A DNA stretch of 64,000 bases from Gloeothece verrucosa PCC 7822 (GTDB taxonomy: Bacteria; Cyanobacteriota; Cyanobacteriia; Cyanobacteriales; Microcystaceae). A program made the translations under genes and the position numbers. Shown here in pieces: positions 34,912 to 44,526 of the stretch. The stretch is from assembly GCF_000147335.1 (NCBI RefSeq), contig NC_014501.1, positions 2,974,300 to 3,038,299 on the forward strand. The letters run 5' to 3'. The first letter of the stretch is position 1; the number at the start of each line of letters is the position of its first letter. A model generated the notes under the pieces. It was not told the origin of the DNA, searched no databases, and was given only the letters and a program-made list of their open reading frames with translations.

Positions 34912-36687
34912 TTAGTTCACTTGTTTGAGAGACTCTACGCTCCTAGTAAATTGCTCTGTAAACAGACTCAACACCGTCCGATTTTCACGGATTTTAATAT
35001 TAGCACTAATAGACATCCCTGATTGTAGCCGAATTTTTTTATCCTCAATCTGTAGATATTGTTTATCCAGTTTAATTTCGGTAGGAAATCGATAGTATTT
35101 ATGGATTTCATCCGGTGGCAAAGCATCAGATCCTACAGATGACACTTTTCCTTTGATATCCCCATATTCACTAAAGGGGAATGAATCAATTCTAATATCG
35201 GCTTTCATTCCTTTACGAACAAACCCAATATCTTTATTAATCACATCCACTTCAGCCACAAAATAATCATCGGGAACAATCTTTAACAAAGGCTCTGGTT
35301 TACTAACTGCTTGAGGAACATAACCCGGTGAGGCTTGTAAATCAAAGACTGTCCCTGATATAGGGGCTTTGATGACTTGATATTTTAACGTCTGTGCCGC
35401 TCGACTAATTTGGCTATCATATTCAGAAATTTTGTTTCTATTATCTACTAAATTTTTGGTTAACTGACTATCAATGGCGGCAATTTGTTTTTGATTTTCA
35501 GCCATTTTATCCCGCACTTCTTTTTCGGTTATATCTTGGGTGTTATTGTATTTTTCGCGGGCTTGCTCAATAGCGGCTTGTAGTCGTTTTTCTTCTTCTT
35601 GATAACGCCCAATATCGGCTAGACGAGTTTCGATTTGTTGCAGTTGTTTTTTATACTCAATCTGTCCATTACCTTGTTTTTCAGTAATATCAGCGATACG
35701 GTCATTGACTGACTGTTGCTGTTTATTAATTTGATAACTGGCTAAAGCTCCTTCGTCGGCTAACGGAGCAATCTGATTATAAATTTTCTGTTCAATGTCT
35801 AAGCTTGATTTCGCTTGAACTAAGTAATCCTGATTACGGGTTTTAATCTCTTCTAAAACTCGGCGGTCATTAATTAACTGACTTTTAGCATCAGCTAACT
35901 GAACTTGTGTTTGAGTGAGTTGTTTGCCCAATTGAGCCATCTCGAGTTTAGCGGCTAAGGCCCGAGAGCCTAATTCTTTCCTAGCCGCATCGAGGCGAGC
36001 GAGTTGTTCGCTATTAAGTTTCATATTAGCCACCGTTTCCCCCAATTGATAGCGAAACAGTTGATTTTCCGTCATTAAGGCGATACGATTTCTGGCTAAA
36101 GTGGTCACTTCTTTTGGCAGTTTAAGCTGATTCATGGCTGCCTCTAGTTGAGAGGGATCTACATCTTCACTCATCAACTTTTCGTAAAACTCATTTTCTT
36201 GCACAATAGCTTGACGAATCTTTTTATAGGATTGGAATTCGGCCTTAGAAGCATCAGTATCAAAAATAACTAACACTTCTCCTTTTTCTACTCGGTCTCC
36301 ATCTTTAATTAATACATCTTTGACTACCCCATTATTAACAGGTGCTTGAATTTCTTTAACCTTGCCTTGGGGTTTTAGCTGTCCTGTCGCCTGAACGACC
36401 TGTTCTATCGGAGCGATAGCCGCCCAGGCAATACTGGCTACTGTTACGGTCAAGATCGTCCAAATTACGCCTCTAGACCAAGTGGGAGATTGACGTAAGA
36501 CGACCCCTTGCTCGGGAGCCACAAAAAGGGGAAAATTATTCGTCGAGCCGGATGAAGAATTGGTTGGGGCCGGCGATTGTTTTGACTCAGGTGTAGCTGT
36601 GATCACCCCTGACTTTTTCCCGTTTCCATTAGTCAAATGACCATTGGAGTGATGACCATTATTATTATGTCCATTCAGTTGACTCAT
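34912..36687 (-). CDS. HlyD-family periplasmic adaptor of a type I secretion system
   Basis: A 591-residue membrane-fusion protein. An Asn/His/Gly-rich cytoplasmic start (about residues 1-65) precedes a single membrane helix (GVIWTILTVTVASIAWAAIA, about 73-92). A lipoyl half-motif (GQLKPQGKVKEIQAPVNNGVV, then KDGDRVEKGEVLVIFDT), a long coiled coil (about 150-430) and the second half-motif (VIKAPISGTVFDLQASPGYV) follow, ending in a beta-barrel domain. It bridges the ABC exporter and an outer-membrane TolC-type channel encoded elsewhere. It starts 53 bases after the exporter stop and is last in a three-gene operon. Confidence 0.94.
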   Translation of the reverse strand: MSQLNGHNNNGHHSNGHLTNGNGKKSGVITATPESKQSPAPTNSSSGSTNNFPLFVAPEQGVVLRQSPTWSRGVIWTILTVTVASIAWAAIAPIEQVVQATGQLKPQGKVKEIQAPVNNGVVKDVLIKDGDRVEKGEVLVIFDTDASKAEFQSYKKIRQAIVQENEFYEKLMSEDVDPSQLEAAMNQLKLPKEVTTLARNRIALMTENQLFRYQLGETVANMKLNSEQLARLDAARKELGSRALAAKLEMAQLGKQLTQTQVQLADAKSQLINDRRVLEEIKTRNQDYLVQAKSSLDIEQKIYNQIAPLADEGALASYQINKQQQSVNDRIADITEKQGNGQIEYKKQLQQIETRLADIGRYQEEEKRLQAAIEQAREKYNNTQDITEKEVRDKMAENQKQIAAIDSQLTKNLVDNRNKISEYDSQISRAAQTLKYQVIKAPISGTVFDLQASPGYVPQAVSKPEPLLKIVPDDYFVAEVDVINKDIGFVRKGMKADIRIDSFPFSEYGDIKGKVSSVGSDALPPDEIHKYYRFPTEIKLDKQYLQIEDKKIRLQSGMSISANIKIRENRTVLSLFTEQFTRSVESLKQVN

Positions 36688-36740
36688 AAACCGTGATCTC
36701 TTCTCAATTAATAAATGTTTTCAAGCTGGTTTTAGGATGA

Positions 36741-39700
36741 TTATAGATTAGCTTCTTGTTGCTGATATAAGTAGAAATAGCGTCCTTTAAGGGCCATCAA
36801 TTCTTGATGGGTTCCCTGTTCTACGACTGTCCCCGCGTCCATCATCACGATCACATCAGCACCTCTAATAGAGGCCAGACGGTGAGTAATAAAGAAGACT
36901 GTGCGGTCTTTAAAGGCGACAGAAAGATTCACACAAACTTGCTGTTCAGTGGCGTAGTCTAAAGCACTGGTGGCTTCGTCGAGTACCAGAATTTGCGGTC
37001 TTTGCAGAACTGAGCGAGCAATGGCAATTCTTTGGCGTTGTCCGCCTGAAAGCGAGGCTCCTCTTTCTCCTACTCTTGTATTGTACCCATTGGGCAAGTT
37101 CATAATAAACTCATGGGCGGCGGCTACTTGAGCGGCTTCAATAATTTCTTCTATGCTGGCATCTGGATTAGTCAGAGCAATATTATCCTGTACAGTTCCG
37201 TCAAACAGCAGAGTTTCTTGAGGAACTACACCCACCTGACGACGTAAAGAATAGAGTTCTACTTTATTAATATCATAGCCATCAATCAGAATTCGTCCTG
37301 ATTCAGGTTCATACAGACGAGAAATTAGTTTGGTTAGGGTACTTTTTCCGGCACCACTTTGCCCGACCACTGCGACAAAAGTTCCGGCAGGAAAATCTAG
37401 ACTTACATTATACAGTTGTAGAGGGCTGTGACGTTGAAAGCGGAAACAGATATTTTCATATTTAACATTCCCTTTAATCAAAGGCATGGGAATATTATCG
37501 CGGTCTTGTTCGGCTTCTTGTGGGGTATCGACAATATCGGCTAAGCGTTCTAAAGATAGAGCGGTTTCTTGGAAATTTTGCCACAGTTGAGTCAGGCGTA
37601 AGATCGGAGAAGTAACATAACCCGCAATAATCCGGAAAGCGATCAATTGTCCTAAAGTTAACTCTCCATTGAGAACTAAATAAGCTCCTACCCAAAGCAC
37701 CAAAAGCCCAGAAAGCTTGTTAAAGAAATTACTCACTGAACTGGCAAAAGTAGAAGTAATAACTGTATTAAATCCAGCCGAAACATAACGAGCATATCGT
37801 TCTTGCCACTGCCAACGGGAGCGCAATTCAATATTCTGCGCTTTAACCGTTTGAATGCCTGACATAACTTCCACCAGATAGGACTGGGTTTCTGCGTTTC
37901 GTTCGGCTTTATTACGTAACTGTTTGCGAATAATAGGAGAAAAAACGGCTGTGAGAATCACCAAAAGCGGGACGACGGCTAAGGCCCAGGCGGTTAACAC
38001 CACGCTATAGATGAGCATGACCACGATATAAACGACCGAGAAAAGCGCGTCTAATACAACCGTTAAGGCGGTTCCTGTGAGAAATTGACGAATATTTTCT
38101 AATTCATTAACCCGGGTCGAAATTTCCCCAACTGGGCGGCGTTCAAAATATCTTAATGGCAGGCGTAGCAAATGATCGATAATTTCTGAGCCTAAAGCCA
38201 TGTCGATGCGGTTAGTGGTATCGACAAATAGATTCGTTCGCATTGCCCCGAGTAAAGCTTCAAACAGAGCCATCAGGAGCAAGAAAATGCCTAGCACGTG
38301 TAGGGTGTCAGGGCTATTTTGGGCAATTACCTTATCGATAATCACCTGAATCATCAGGGGGTTAGCTAAAGCAAACAGTTGAACAAAGAACGAGGCGACG
38401 AACACCTCGATGAGGACTCGACGATATTGCACCAAAGAAGGCAGAAACCAACTGAGGCCAAATCGTTGTTCAGGCGTGGTTTTACTTTTCTGGAGCAGTA
38501 AAACTTCTCCCTGTGATCCCCAAGTATCTAAAAAATCTGGGGTTTTTCGGCGCAAGATGCCAATTTCTGGCACCGCCAACACAATTCGCTTCGCGCTAAT
38601 TTCGTAAATAATGGCCAGACTATCCTGCCAACGTACTAAGGCAGGAGCTTTAATTTGAACAAAAGATTCGGCGTTAATGGTAATTAATTGACTATTAAGC
38701 CCCATTAATTCTGTGATCGCGCCGCACAGAGGCAGAGATAAAGCCCCCATACGCTGTATTTGATCTGACACCACCCGGCGGATAATATCTTTACGGAAGG
38801 GCATACCAAAATACTGACAAATCATTTGAAAGCAAGCGATGCCGGCATCTAGAGGCGTTTTTCCTCGGATATAAGGATAATTTTTTCTACCTTTTGTCTC
38901 ACTAATATTTTCGGGAATTCCCATCTCAACCAAAGCGGCTTGAGCATAGGGAATCTCTTCATCCACAGGCTCAGTTTCCATGGCCTCTTGTGAAATCAGG
39001 GCATTTTCTGATTCGGAAGTGGCAATCTCAACAACGGGATCGACTGCCTCAACCGGAATGATCGCCCCTTGATGAATTTGAGACTCTTGCTGTGCCTGTT
39101 CCATTGATAATTGTAATTCCCGAGCCGGCAATCCAATGAGGCGAACTGGACTACGGTTACTCACTTCGATGATGTCGAGTGAGTTGGTTAATTGAAGATG
39201 AGTTCCAATGGAATAATTAATCAGGTTTTCTCCGCCACTGACTAACCAAACTTTTTCAGGATCTGACAAACTCGGCTGATTATTTAGCGTAATTCTCCCC
39301 GGAGGAAGATAAGTAACCGTTGTTCCTTCAATCAGATTTTGAGCAATTTTTTTCAGGTTTCCTTGTCCCTGAGCTTGTTGGTTAAAGTATAAGCCAATCA
39401 GATCAAAAACTTCTATTAAAGTAGGTTTTTCTTCAAAGGTGGACTTAAACTCAGGATATTTTTCTAGCAGTTCTAAGAAATCTTGTTTTTTAAGGGCTAA
39501 ACAAACCACTTCTGTAGAAGCAATTACGGTTTCACAAGAGGTTGCCCGGAGAAAATTGATGTAGCCAAATACCGCCCCGGGTTTGAGTAATTCCAGGGTC
39601 GTTGGCATTTGAGTGCGGGGATCGTAGCCCAATAGACGGGCTTGTCCTTCGTAAAGAATAACCAAATGTGAAGGAATTTTATCCTTTCTTAGAATGACTT

Positions 39701-39824
39701 GGCCCATGCGGTAACGCCAAGGCTGAAATTTTTCCGTCAGTTGGTTCACCACCTTTTCTGGCAGTTGATCAAAAGGGGGAACTTGAGTCAAAAATTGTTG
39801 AAAGTCAATGGTTGTGTAGCTCAT
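36741..39824 (-). CDS. Type I secretion ABC exporter with cyclic-nucleotide-binding-like and inactive C39-like domains
   Basis: A 1027-residue exporter. Residues about 10-140 form a cyclic-nucleotide-binding-like domain (GQVILRKDKIPSHLVILYEG). A second such segment is possible at about 165-235, and an acidic linker follows. Residues about 315-450 are a peptidase-C39-like domain in which DAGIAC (326-331) replaces the usual DCGPAC, so the catalytic Cys is Ala and cleavage is not expected. The ABC membrane domain spans about 470-750. The ATPase has Walker A GQSGAGKST, signature LSGGQRQR and Walker B ILVLDEATSALD. It should export a protein substrate together with the HlyD adaptor. Confidence 0.94.
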   Translation of the reverse strand: MSYTTIDFQQFLTQVPPFDQLPEKVVNQLTEKFQPWRYRMGQVILRKDKIPSHLVILYEGQARLLGYDPRTQMPTTLELLKPGAVFGYINFLRATSCETVIASTEVVCLALKKQDFLELLEKYPEFKSTFEEKPTLIEVFDLIGLYFNQQAQGQGNLKKIAQNLIEGTTVTYLPPGRITLNNQPSLSDPEKVWLVSGGENLINYSIGTHLQLTNSLDIIEVSNRSPVRLIGLPARELQLSMEQAQQESQIHQGAIIPVEAVDPVVEIATSESENALISQEAMETEPVDEEIPYAQAALVEMGIPENISETKGRKNYPYIRGKTPLDAGIACFQMICQYFGMPFRKDIIRRVVSDQIQRMGALSLPLCGAITELMGLNSQLITINAESFVQIKAPALVRWQDSLAIIYEISAKRIVLAVPEIGILRRKTPDFLDTWGSQGEVLLLQKSKTTPEQRFGLSWFLPSLVQYRRVLIEVFVASFFVQLFALANPLMIQVIIDKVIAQNSPDTLHVLGIFLLLMALFEALLGAMRTNLFVDTTNRIDMALGSEIIDHLLRLPLRYFERRPVGEISTRVNELENIRQFLTGTALTVVLDALFSVVYIVVMLIYSVVLTAWALAVVPLLVILTAVFSPIIRKQLRNKAERNAETQSYLVEVMSGIQTVKAQNIELRSRWQWQERYARYVSAGFNTVITSTFASSVSNFFNKLSGLLVLWVGAYLVLNGELTLGQLIAFRIIAGYVTSPILRLTQLWQNFQETALSLERLADIVDTPQEAEQDRDNIPMPLIKGNVKYENICFRFQRHSPLQLYNVSLDFPAGTFVAVVGQSGAGKSTLTKLISRLYEPESGRILIDGYDINKVELYSLRRQVGVVPQETLLFDGTVQDNIALTNPDASIEEIIEAAQVAAAHEFIMNLPNGYNTRVGERGASLSGGQRQRIAIARSVLQRPQILVLDEATSALDYATEQQVCVNLSVAFKDRTVFFITHRLASIRGADVIVMMDAGTVVEQGTHQELMALKGRYFYLYQQQEANL

Positions 39825-39895
39825 CAGAGAAGGGTCATAGATAACAGAGATTAAATATCAGGAAAAAAGTCTCTCTCCCTAGCTTTTATTATGCG

Positions 39896-40636
39896 TTAGG
39901 TTGTTTGAGAAGACGGATCTAAAGAGACAATTTGTTGCATTTGGTTTATTAACCATTCTTGAAATAGTTCATTGAGAATTCTTTGCTGAGTTTGTTGGTC
40001 TAATTGAGCAGAAATACGTTTTTCTAGTCGGACAATAATGATCCATTCTCCCACTTGTGTTGGCGGCCATAATTGCCCGGGTTGACTCCCCATGAGAATT
40101 TGACCAATAGTTGGATGAGGAACGTTCAGTTCTACGGGACCAATTAATCCTGCCGTTTGGGCTTCTGGACCTTGAGAATATTGTTTCGCTAATTCTTCAA
40201 AGGTATTTTCTTCGTTTTGAATCCGAAAGTACAGTTCTTGAGCAATTCCAGCATCTTTGGTGCGGATTAAAGAATAAATGACTCGGTCTAGTTTCCCTTT
40301 GATTTTCAGAAAGTACGGTTCGATTTTATTGGTCCAAGTGGCTTGTTTAAATTTTTCTAGCTTTAGGTCTCGTACTGATAAATGCTCGAGTTGTTCTTGG
40401 GTCATTCGCTGTTGTTGTAACCAGGCTTGAACTTGCGCTTCGTTGGTTAGTTGGTTTTGTTGATAGAAAAAATTCCGCGCCATCTGAATTTCTTCTGGAG
40501 TACATTCGATAGGAGCGATCGCCTGATCAATGATAATTTCTTTGATTAACTGAGGCAGGAGCCGATACTGGGCTAGTAAGCTATATAAGTCAGATTCTGT
40601 GATTTTTTGCTCACCAATTTGTAAAACAACGGTCAT
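39896..40636 (-). CDS. Parvulin-type peptidylprolyl isomerase
   Basis: A 246-residue PpiC/SurA-like protein. The N-terminal helical region (about residues 1-110) precedes a parvulin core with VIYSLIRTKDAGIAQELYFR, FEELAKQYSQGPEAQTAGLI, GPVELN and QPGQLWPPTQVGEWIIIVRL. No signal peptide is visible, so it probably acts on exporter substrates in the cytosol or is exported by another route. It lies 71 bases upstream of the exporter gene in the same direction; PPIase-exporter-adaptor cassettes recur in cyanobacteria. The GCGATCGC HIP1 palindrome occurs within it. Confidence 0.9.
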   Translation of the reverse strand: MTVVLQIGEQKITESDLYSLLAQYRLLPQLIKEIIIDQAIAPIECTPEEIQMARNFFYQQNQLTNEAQVQAWLQQQRMTQEQLEHLSVRDLKLEKFKQATWTNKIEPYFLKIKGKLDRVIYSLIRTKDAGIAQELYFRIQNEENTFEELAKQYSQGPEAQTAGLIGPVELNVPHPTIGQILMGSQPGQLWPPTQVGEWIIIVRLEKRISAQLDQQTQQRILNELFQEWLINQMQQIVSLDPSSQTT

Positions 40637-41023
40637 TTGTGCGTTCTCCTAGGGGCTGAGATCCCTTAACAGTTCCCATCTGAGGGAAAAGAATCAATTT
40701 TGTCGATATTTTAGCTAATTTTTAGCTATTCAGCTATGCTTCAGAAAATTCACTGAAAATAAGTAAATTCTCTTAATTGTCCTTTGCGGGTTAATACAGT
40801 TAAGGTTTAAGCATTTAGGTCACATTTTTAGAATGCCCTTAATGGAGCCTAAAGTGATCACTAATGCCTTAGTTATTACAATAAAGTTCAAAGTCATTTT
40901 TCTCATCAATTTTACTGAGCAAGTTAAACATCAATGAAAAAGCGTGCTTTTGCTAGGATAGGATAAGGACAAATTTTAGACTTTATTAAACATTGCTTAG
41001 TTAATCTAACCCTTGGTAACACC
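40637..41023. other. Divergent promoter region between secretion operon and htrA gene
   Basis: These 387 bases contain no supported gene. They should hold promoters for both flanking transcripts. No clear operator-like palindrome was seen. Confidence 0.5.
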
Positions 41024-42223
41024 ATGAAGTTCTCAAAATCGATGCGTCCACTGAGTACCCATCTGATAGCACTCCTGTTGGGAGTCTTACTGAGTTTTGG
41101 GGGTTTCCAAATGTTCTCTTCTGTAGCGGCAGAAACCATTAAATCGGCTGAGAATAATACTATTCCCGCTAATTTGGCAAAAATTCCTGTGTCTACAGAT
41201 TCAGATAGTTTTGTGGCTACCGCCGTCACCCGTACGGGTCCGGCAGTTGTTCGAATCGATACTGAAGCCGTTGTCAGCCGTCAATTAGACCCTGTGTTTG
41301 AAGATCCGTTTTTCCGTCAGTTTTTTGGGGGACAGATTCCACAAAACCCTCAACAACAGCGCATTAGTGGACAAGGCTCCGGTTTTATTGTCGATCAAAG
41401 TGGCATTATTCTAACCAATGCTCACGTAGTTGACAATGCGGATAAGGTAACAGTTACCCTCAAAGATGGACGAACCTTTAATGGAATAGTCCGAGGTAGT
41501 GATGAGGTGACTGATTTAGCGGTGGTTAAAATTGAGCCTAAAGGGGAACAGTTACCTGTGGCCCCTCTCGGAGATTCAACCGCCATTCAAGTAGGAGATT
41601 GGGCGATCGCAGTGGGTAACCCGGTGGGTTTAGATAATACCGTTACTCTAGGAATTATTAGTACAATTGGTCGAAGTGCGGCTCAAGCGGGTATCCCCGA
41701 TAAACGAATTGATTTTATTCAAACTGATGCGGCCATTAATCCGGGGAATTCAGGTGGTCCTTTATTAAATGCTAAAGGAGAAGTGATTGGCATTAATACA
41801 GCCATTCGCGCTGATGCTGCCGGCATCGGTTTTGCGATTCCGATCAATAGAGCTAAGTCTTTACAAAGCACTTTAGCCGCCGGACGAGAAGTTCCTCATC
41901 CCTATATTGGGGTTCAGATGGTGAATTTAAATCCTCAACTGGCTCAAGAAAATAATCGTAATCCTAATTCTCCTTTTTTGATTCCTGAAGTAACAGGAAT
42001 TTTAGTGGTTCAAGTGTTACCAGATACACCGGCACAAAAGGCCGGTCTTCGTCGCGGTGATGTGATTCTTAAGGTTAATAATCAACCGATTAAAGATGGC
42101 GGTCAATTACAGTCATTGGTGGAAAATGCCGGTATTAATCAAGACATTCGCTTGAGTGTTCAACGAGGTGATCGCGTTTTTGATGTGACCGTTAAAACGA
42201 CACAATTGGCTCGTAATTCCTAA
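41024..42223 (+). CDS. HtrA/Deg-family serine protease (trypsin-like, one PDZ domain)
   Basis: A 399-residue periplasmic or thylakoid-lumenal protease. A signal segment (HLIALLLGVLLSFGGFQMF, VAA cleavage-like site) is followed by the trypsin-like domain with His134 (TNAHVV), Asp164 (TDLAVVKIE) and Ser243 (GNSGGPLL). One C-terminal PDZ domain begins near residue 290 (PYIGVQMVNLNPQLAQ, VLPDTPAQKAGLRRGDVI). This is the HhoA/HhoB/HtrA type of cyanobacteria, which degrade damaged proteins. The exact paralogue cannot be assigned. A terminator follows. Confidence 0.95.
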   Translation: MKFSKSMRPLSTHLIALLLGVLLSFGGFQMFSSVAAETIKSAENNTIPANLAKIPVSTDSDSFVATAVTRTGPAVVRIDTEAVVSRQLDPVFEDPFFRQFFGGQIPQNPQQQRISGQGSGFIVDQSGIILTNAHVVDNADKVTVTLKDGRTFNGIVRGSDEVTDLAVVKIEPKGEQLPVAPLGDSTAIQVGDWAIAVGNPVGLDNTVTLGIISTIGRSAAQAGIPDKRIDFIQTDAAINPGNSGGPLLNAKGEVIGINTAIRADAAGIGFAIPINRAKSLQSTLAAGREVPHPYIGVQMVNLNPQLAQENNRNPNSPFLIPEVTGILVVQVLPDTPAQKAGLRRGDVILKVNNQPIKDGGQLQSLVENAGINQDIRLSVQRGDRVFDVTVKTTQLARNS

Positions 42224-42257
42224 TTAGTTGTTCTTATTTATAGTGATTTTTTTCCCT

Positions 42258-42288
42258 AGAGACGTGGCTTTTATACGTCTCTATTTTT
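42258..42288 (+). terminator. Rho-independent terminator after htrA-type gene
   Basis: AGAGACGT (42258-42265) and ACGTCTCT (42275-42282) form a perfect 8-base stem followed by ATTTTT, 34 bases past the stop. Confidence 0.85.
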
Positions 42289-42355
42289 ATGGGGTTTCTA
42301 AAGAATAGGTAATTTTTGGAGATTGATTTGATTGGGTCATCTGATTTTCCTCTGA

Positions 42356-42802
42356 TTAATTTTCGGAAAACTTAGCACCTTTTTTACTGTCTACTTTCCA
42401 ATCTTCGTTTTCTCCGCCAATAATAAGCCGCTTAATTTCTACATACTCTTTACTCAATTGATTCAAAGAATTAATCAACACATCTAAACCAATTAAATCG
42501 CTCGTTCCTAAATCAAACCAACAGCGTCCCCAGGTTCCTTTATACTCAAACTCAGCCATGTTATGCATAACCGACATGAGAGTAGAATCCGTGCCAGAAT
42601 TATCATAATCCATGTAACTGATCTCAATTCCTGTATCTTGAACCTGAAGATTTTCAGCATTGAAGCCGCCTAATTTTCCCAAATAGAACCAGGAGTTAAA
42701 CAATTCTTCTATATATTGCTTTTCCATTGGGGAAGGAACCGAGCTAAACTCTAACCAAATCCAAAGATCAAACGGATCAAACTCACGAAATTCTACTTGC
42801 AT
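42356..42802 (-). CDS. DUF3531 conserved cyanobacterial/plastid protein
   Basis: A 148-residue soluble protein. VEFREFDPFDLWIWLEFSSV, KQYIEELFNSWFYLGKLGGF, NAENLQVQDTGIEISYMDYD and GTWGRCWFDLGTSDLIGLDV match DUF3531, a family shared by cyanobacteria and plants with no known function. It follows the CPBP gene by 20 bases in the same direction. Confidence 0.85.
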   Translation of the reverse strand: MQVEFREFDPFDLWIWLEFSSVPSPMEKQYIEELFNSWFYLGKLGGFNAENLQVQDTGIEISYMDYDNSGTDSTLMSVMHNMAEFEYKGTWGRCWFDLGTSDLIGLDVLINSLNQLSKEYVEIKRLIIGGENEDWKVDSKKGAKFSEN

Positions 42803-42822
42803 TAATTTCCAATTTTCTAAAT

Positions 42823-43416
42823 TTAACTGTTTACCGAACTAGCTTGACCAATTTTCCACAAAAAACTCGCCACTAAATTCGTAATAATATGAGCCACAAT
42901 GGGAACTAATAAATTGCCGGTAATTAGGGTAGCATACCCAAGAGCAAAACCCACAATCGTCGCCCAAACAACATAGGGCCATTGTTGTATCCCACTCAGA
43001 TGTAAAATACCAAATAAACAACTTGAGAGAATCACCGCTAATAAATTATTCCCTAAAGCCGGTAACATTACCCCTCTAAACAGCAACTCTTCACTTAACC
43101 CGGGCAGCAGTCCTAGCCAAATTAAATCCGGCCAAACTAAAGGCCGAATCACCAATTCTAAATAAGCGTCGGCACTACGACGATAGGCAGGCCAAAGACG
43201 ATAAATAATACTACTAGCAGTAATAATTCCTGCTGCCATCGCTAAGCCAGATAATACCGCTAACAGATTAAACTGAATGTCAACAATGGCAATGGAGCCT
43301 AAATATTGCCAAACTTTGGCCACAACCAATAAAATTATGGCTGTGACTCCCATAACCACTAGAATTTGAGTGCGAGTGAGAGGTTCAAGATCAGGATTAT
43401 TAGAATTCGTCACGGG
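42823..43416 (-). CDS. CPBP-family intramembrane metalloprotease
   Basis: With a GTG start at 43416 (VTNSNNPDLEPLT) the protein has 197 residues. It has several membrane helices and the complete motif set: LSEELLFRGVMLPAL (Glu-Glu-x3-Arg), LFGILHLSG and HIITNLVASF. The family includes CAAX proteases and bacteriocin-immunity proteins; the substrate is unknown. The start overlaps the last codons of the DUF3326 gene by 17 bases, typical of translational coupling. A longer frame from 43467 would overlap that gene by 68 bases and is less likely. It is the second CPBP protein in the window. Confidence 0.9.
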   Translation of the reverse strand, partial: PVTNSNNPDLEPLTRTQILVVMGVTAIILLVVAKVWQYLGSIAIVDIQFNLLAVLSGLAMAAGIITASSIIYRLWPAYRRSADAYLELVIRPLVWPDLIWLGLLPGLSEELLFRGVMLPALGNNLLAVILSSCLFGILHLSGIQQWPYVVWATIVGFALGYATLITGNLLVPIVAHIITNLVASFLWKIGQASSVNS

Positions 43417-44476
43417 TTTGAGATAAACAACGAAGTGATGACAAGGTAGGACGTAAGGCATCAGCACTAATTCCAGCCCGAAGAGTGACTAATAACCCTA
43501 ACGCCTCTATATATGAGTTTACCCTAATTGCTTTGATCCCTAATGCTTCTGGAGCAACTTGCATCTGAGTTTTATTTTCTTGGACGGCAATAATTTGCGC
43601 TTTTTCTTGGCTAAAACTGAGAATAGCACTCCCACCACAAGCATCAGCCGGTATAATGACGGCATCAACATCATTTGCCCAAACTGTCCCGCTTGTAAAA
43701 GAAATCGCGCTTTTGCGAACAAATTGAGGAGCGCGGCTAAGGCCAACTAATACACAGGGTAAAAAGGTATAGCCTAATTCTTCGGCGGCTGAACGAGGGG
43801 AAATATTTTCATCTAAGGGTAAAGGCATTAAGGCCGGGGCGTGTGCCGCCGGAATTCTCAAGTGTCGAACAATTAAATGAGAAATGACTGCCTCTGCGCC
43901 GGCTAAAGCATCTACCCCTCCACCATAACGATAGTTTTGTAGAGCTTCGCTATCGGGATCATCCGGAAAACGGGCAACAACGGCTATAGCTTCTGCTCTA
44001 GCTTGTTGAATTAGAGTTTCTGCGGCTCTTAATAAGCTGCCGGAATTGCCGATGGTGCCCCAACTTGCCCCACTTTCAGACATCCGTAGTTCTACTTCTA
44101 GAGGGGCATCGGTAATCACGTAATCGGTTAAATTAAGTCCTAGGGTTGCCCGGGTAGCATCGGCGGCTTGTAGATGGCGCAAGCGCAATTCGGGTTCTAT
44201 AGCTCGATCTAAGATTAATCCTATGCGGTTTTGATGTACCGGTTCTAATCCCCATTCTCCTTTGGCAAATTGATCCAAACCATAACCTTCTACATAAAAG
44301 GTATTAGGCAAATTCCAGTATAATTGCGCCCCGTTAAGAACATTGGGATGAGTAATGAGGCGATCACAAATGGAGGCTATAGCCCTGGCTACCGGTAAGG
44401 CATCTCCAGCATAACCCCCAATTGTTGCACCAATGCCCGTAGGAACGATTAAAACAACAGTAAAAGGTTTAGTCAT
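43400..44476 (-). CDS. DUF3326-domain protein
   Basis: A 358-residue soluble protein of the cyanobacterial/plant DUF3326 family. VVLIVPTGIGATIGGYAGDA at the start, LPVARAIASICDRLITHPNV, and HAPALMPLPLDENISPRSAA are recognisable. ADACGGSAILSF lies near the C-terminus. Function is unknown. The ATG lies inside a heptameric repeat tract (44471-44526) and lacks a clear ribosome-binding site of its own. It overlaps the CPBP gene downstream. Confidence 0.85.
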   Translation of the reverse strand: MTKPFTVVLIVPTGIGATIGGYAGDALPVARAIASICDRLITHPNVLNGAQLYWNLPNTFYVEGYGLDQFAKGEWGLEPVHQNRIGLILDRAIEPELRLRHLQAADATRATLGLNLTDYVITDAPLEVELRMSESGASWGTIGNSGSLLRAAETLIQQARAEAIAVVARFPDDPDSEALQNYRYGGGVDALAGAEAVISHLIVRHLRIPAAHAPALMPLPLDENISPRSAAEELGYTFLPCVLVGLSRAPQFVRKSAISFTSGTVWANDVDAVIIPADACGGSAILSFSQEKAQIIAVQENKTQMQVAPEALGIKAIRVNSYIEALGLLVTLRAGISADALRPTLSSLRCLSQTRDEF

Positions 44477-44526
44477 TAGTCATTGGTCATTAGTTATTAG
44501 TCATTAGTCATTAGTTATTAGTCATT
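44471..44526. repeat. Heptameric tandem repeat (STRR-like, GTCATTA units)
   Basis: About eight units of GTCATTA and the variants GTCATTG and GTTATTA follow each other. The tract contains the start codon of the DUF3326 gene and the stop codon plus last codons of the 61-aa gene upstream. Related tracts occur at 55029-55092 and 63131-63160. Confidence 0.9.

Noticed and set aside
44471..44526. Possible CRISPR or iteron-type origin
   Set aside because: Units are only 7 bases, the same repeats occur at several unrelated gene junctions, and no replication gene is near. A short tandem repeat family explains it better.
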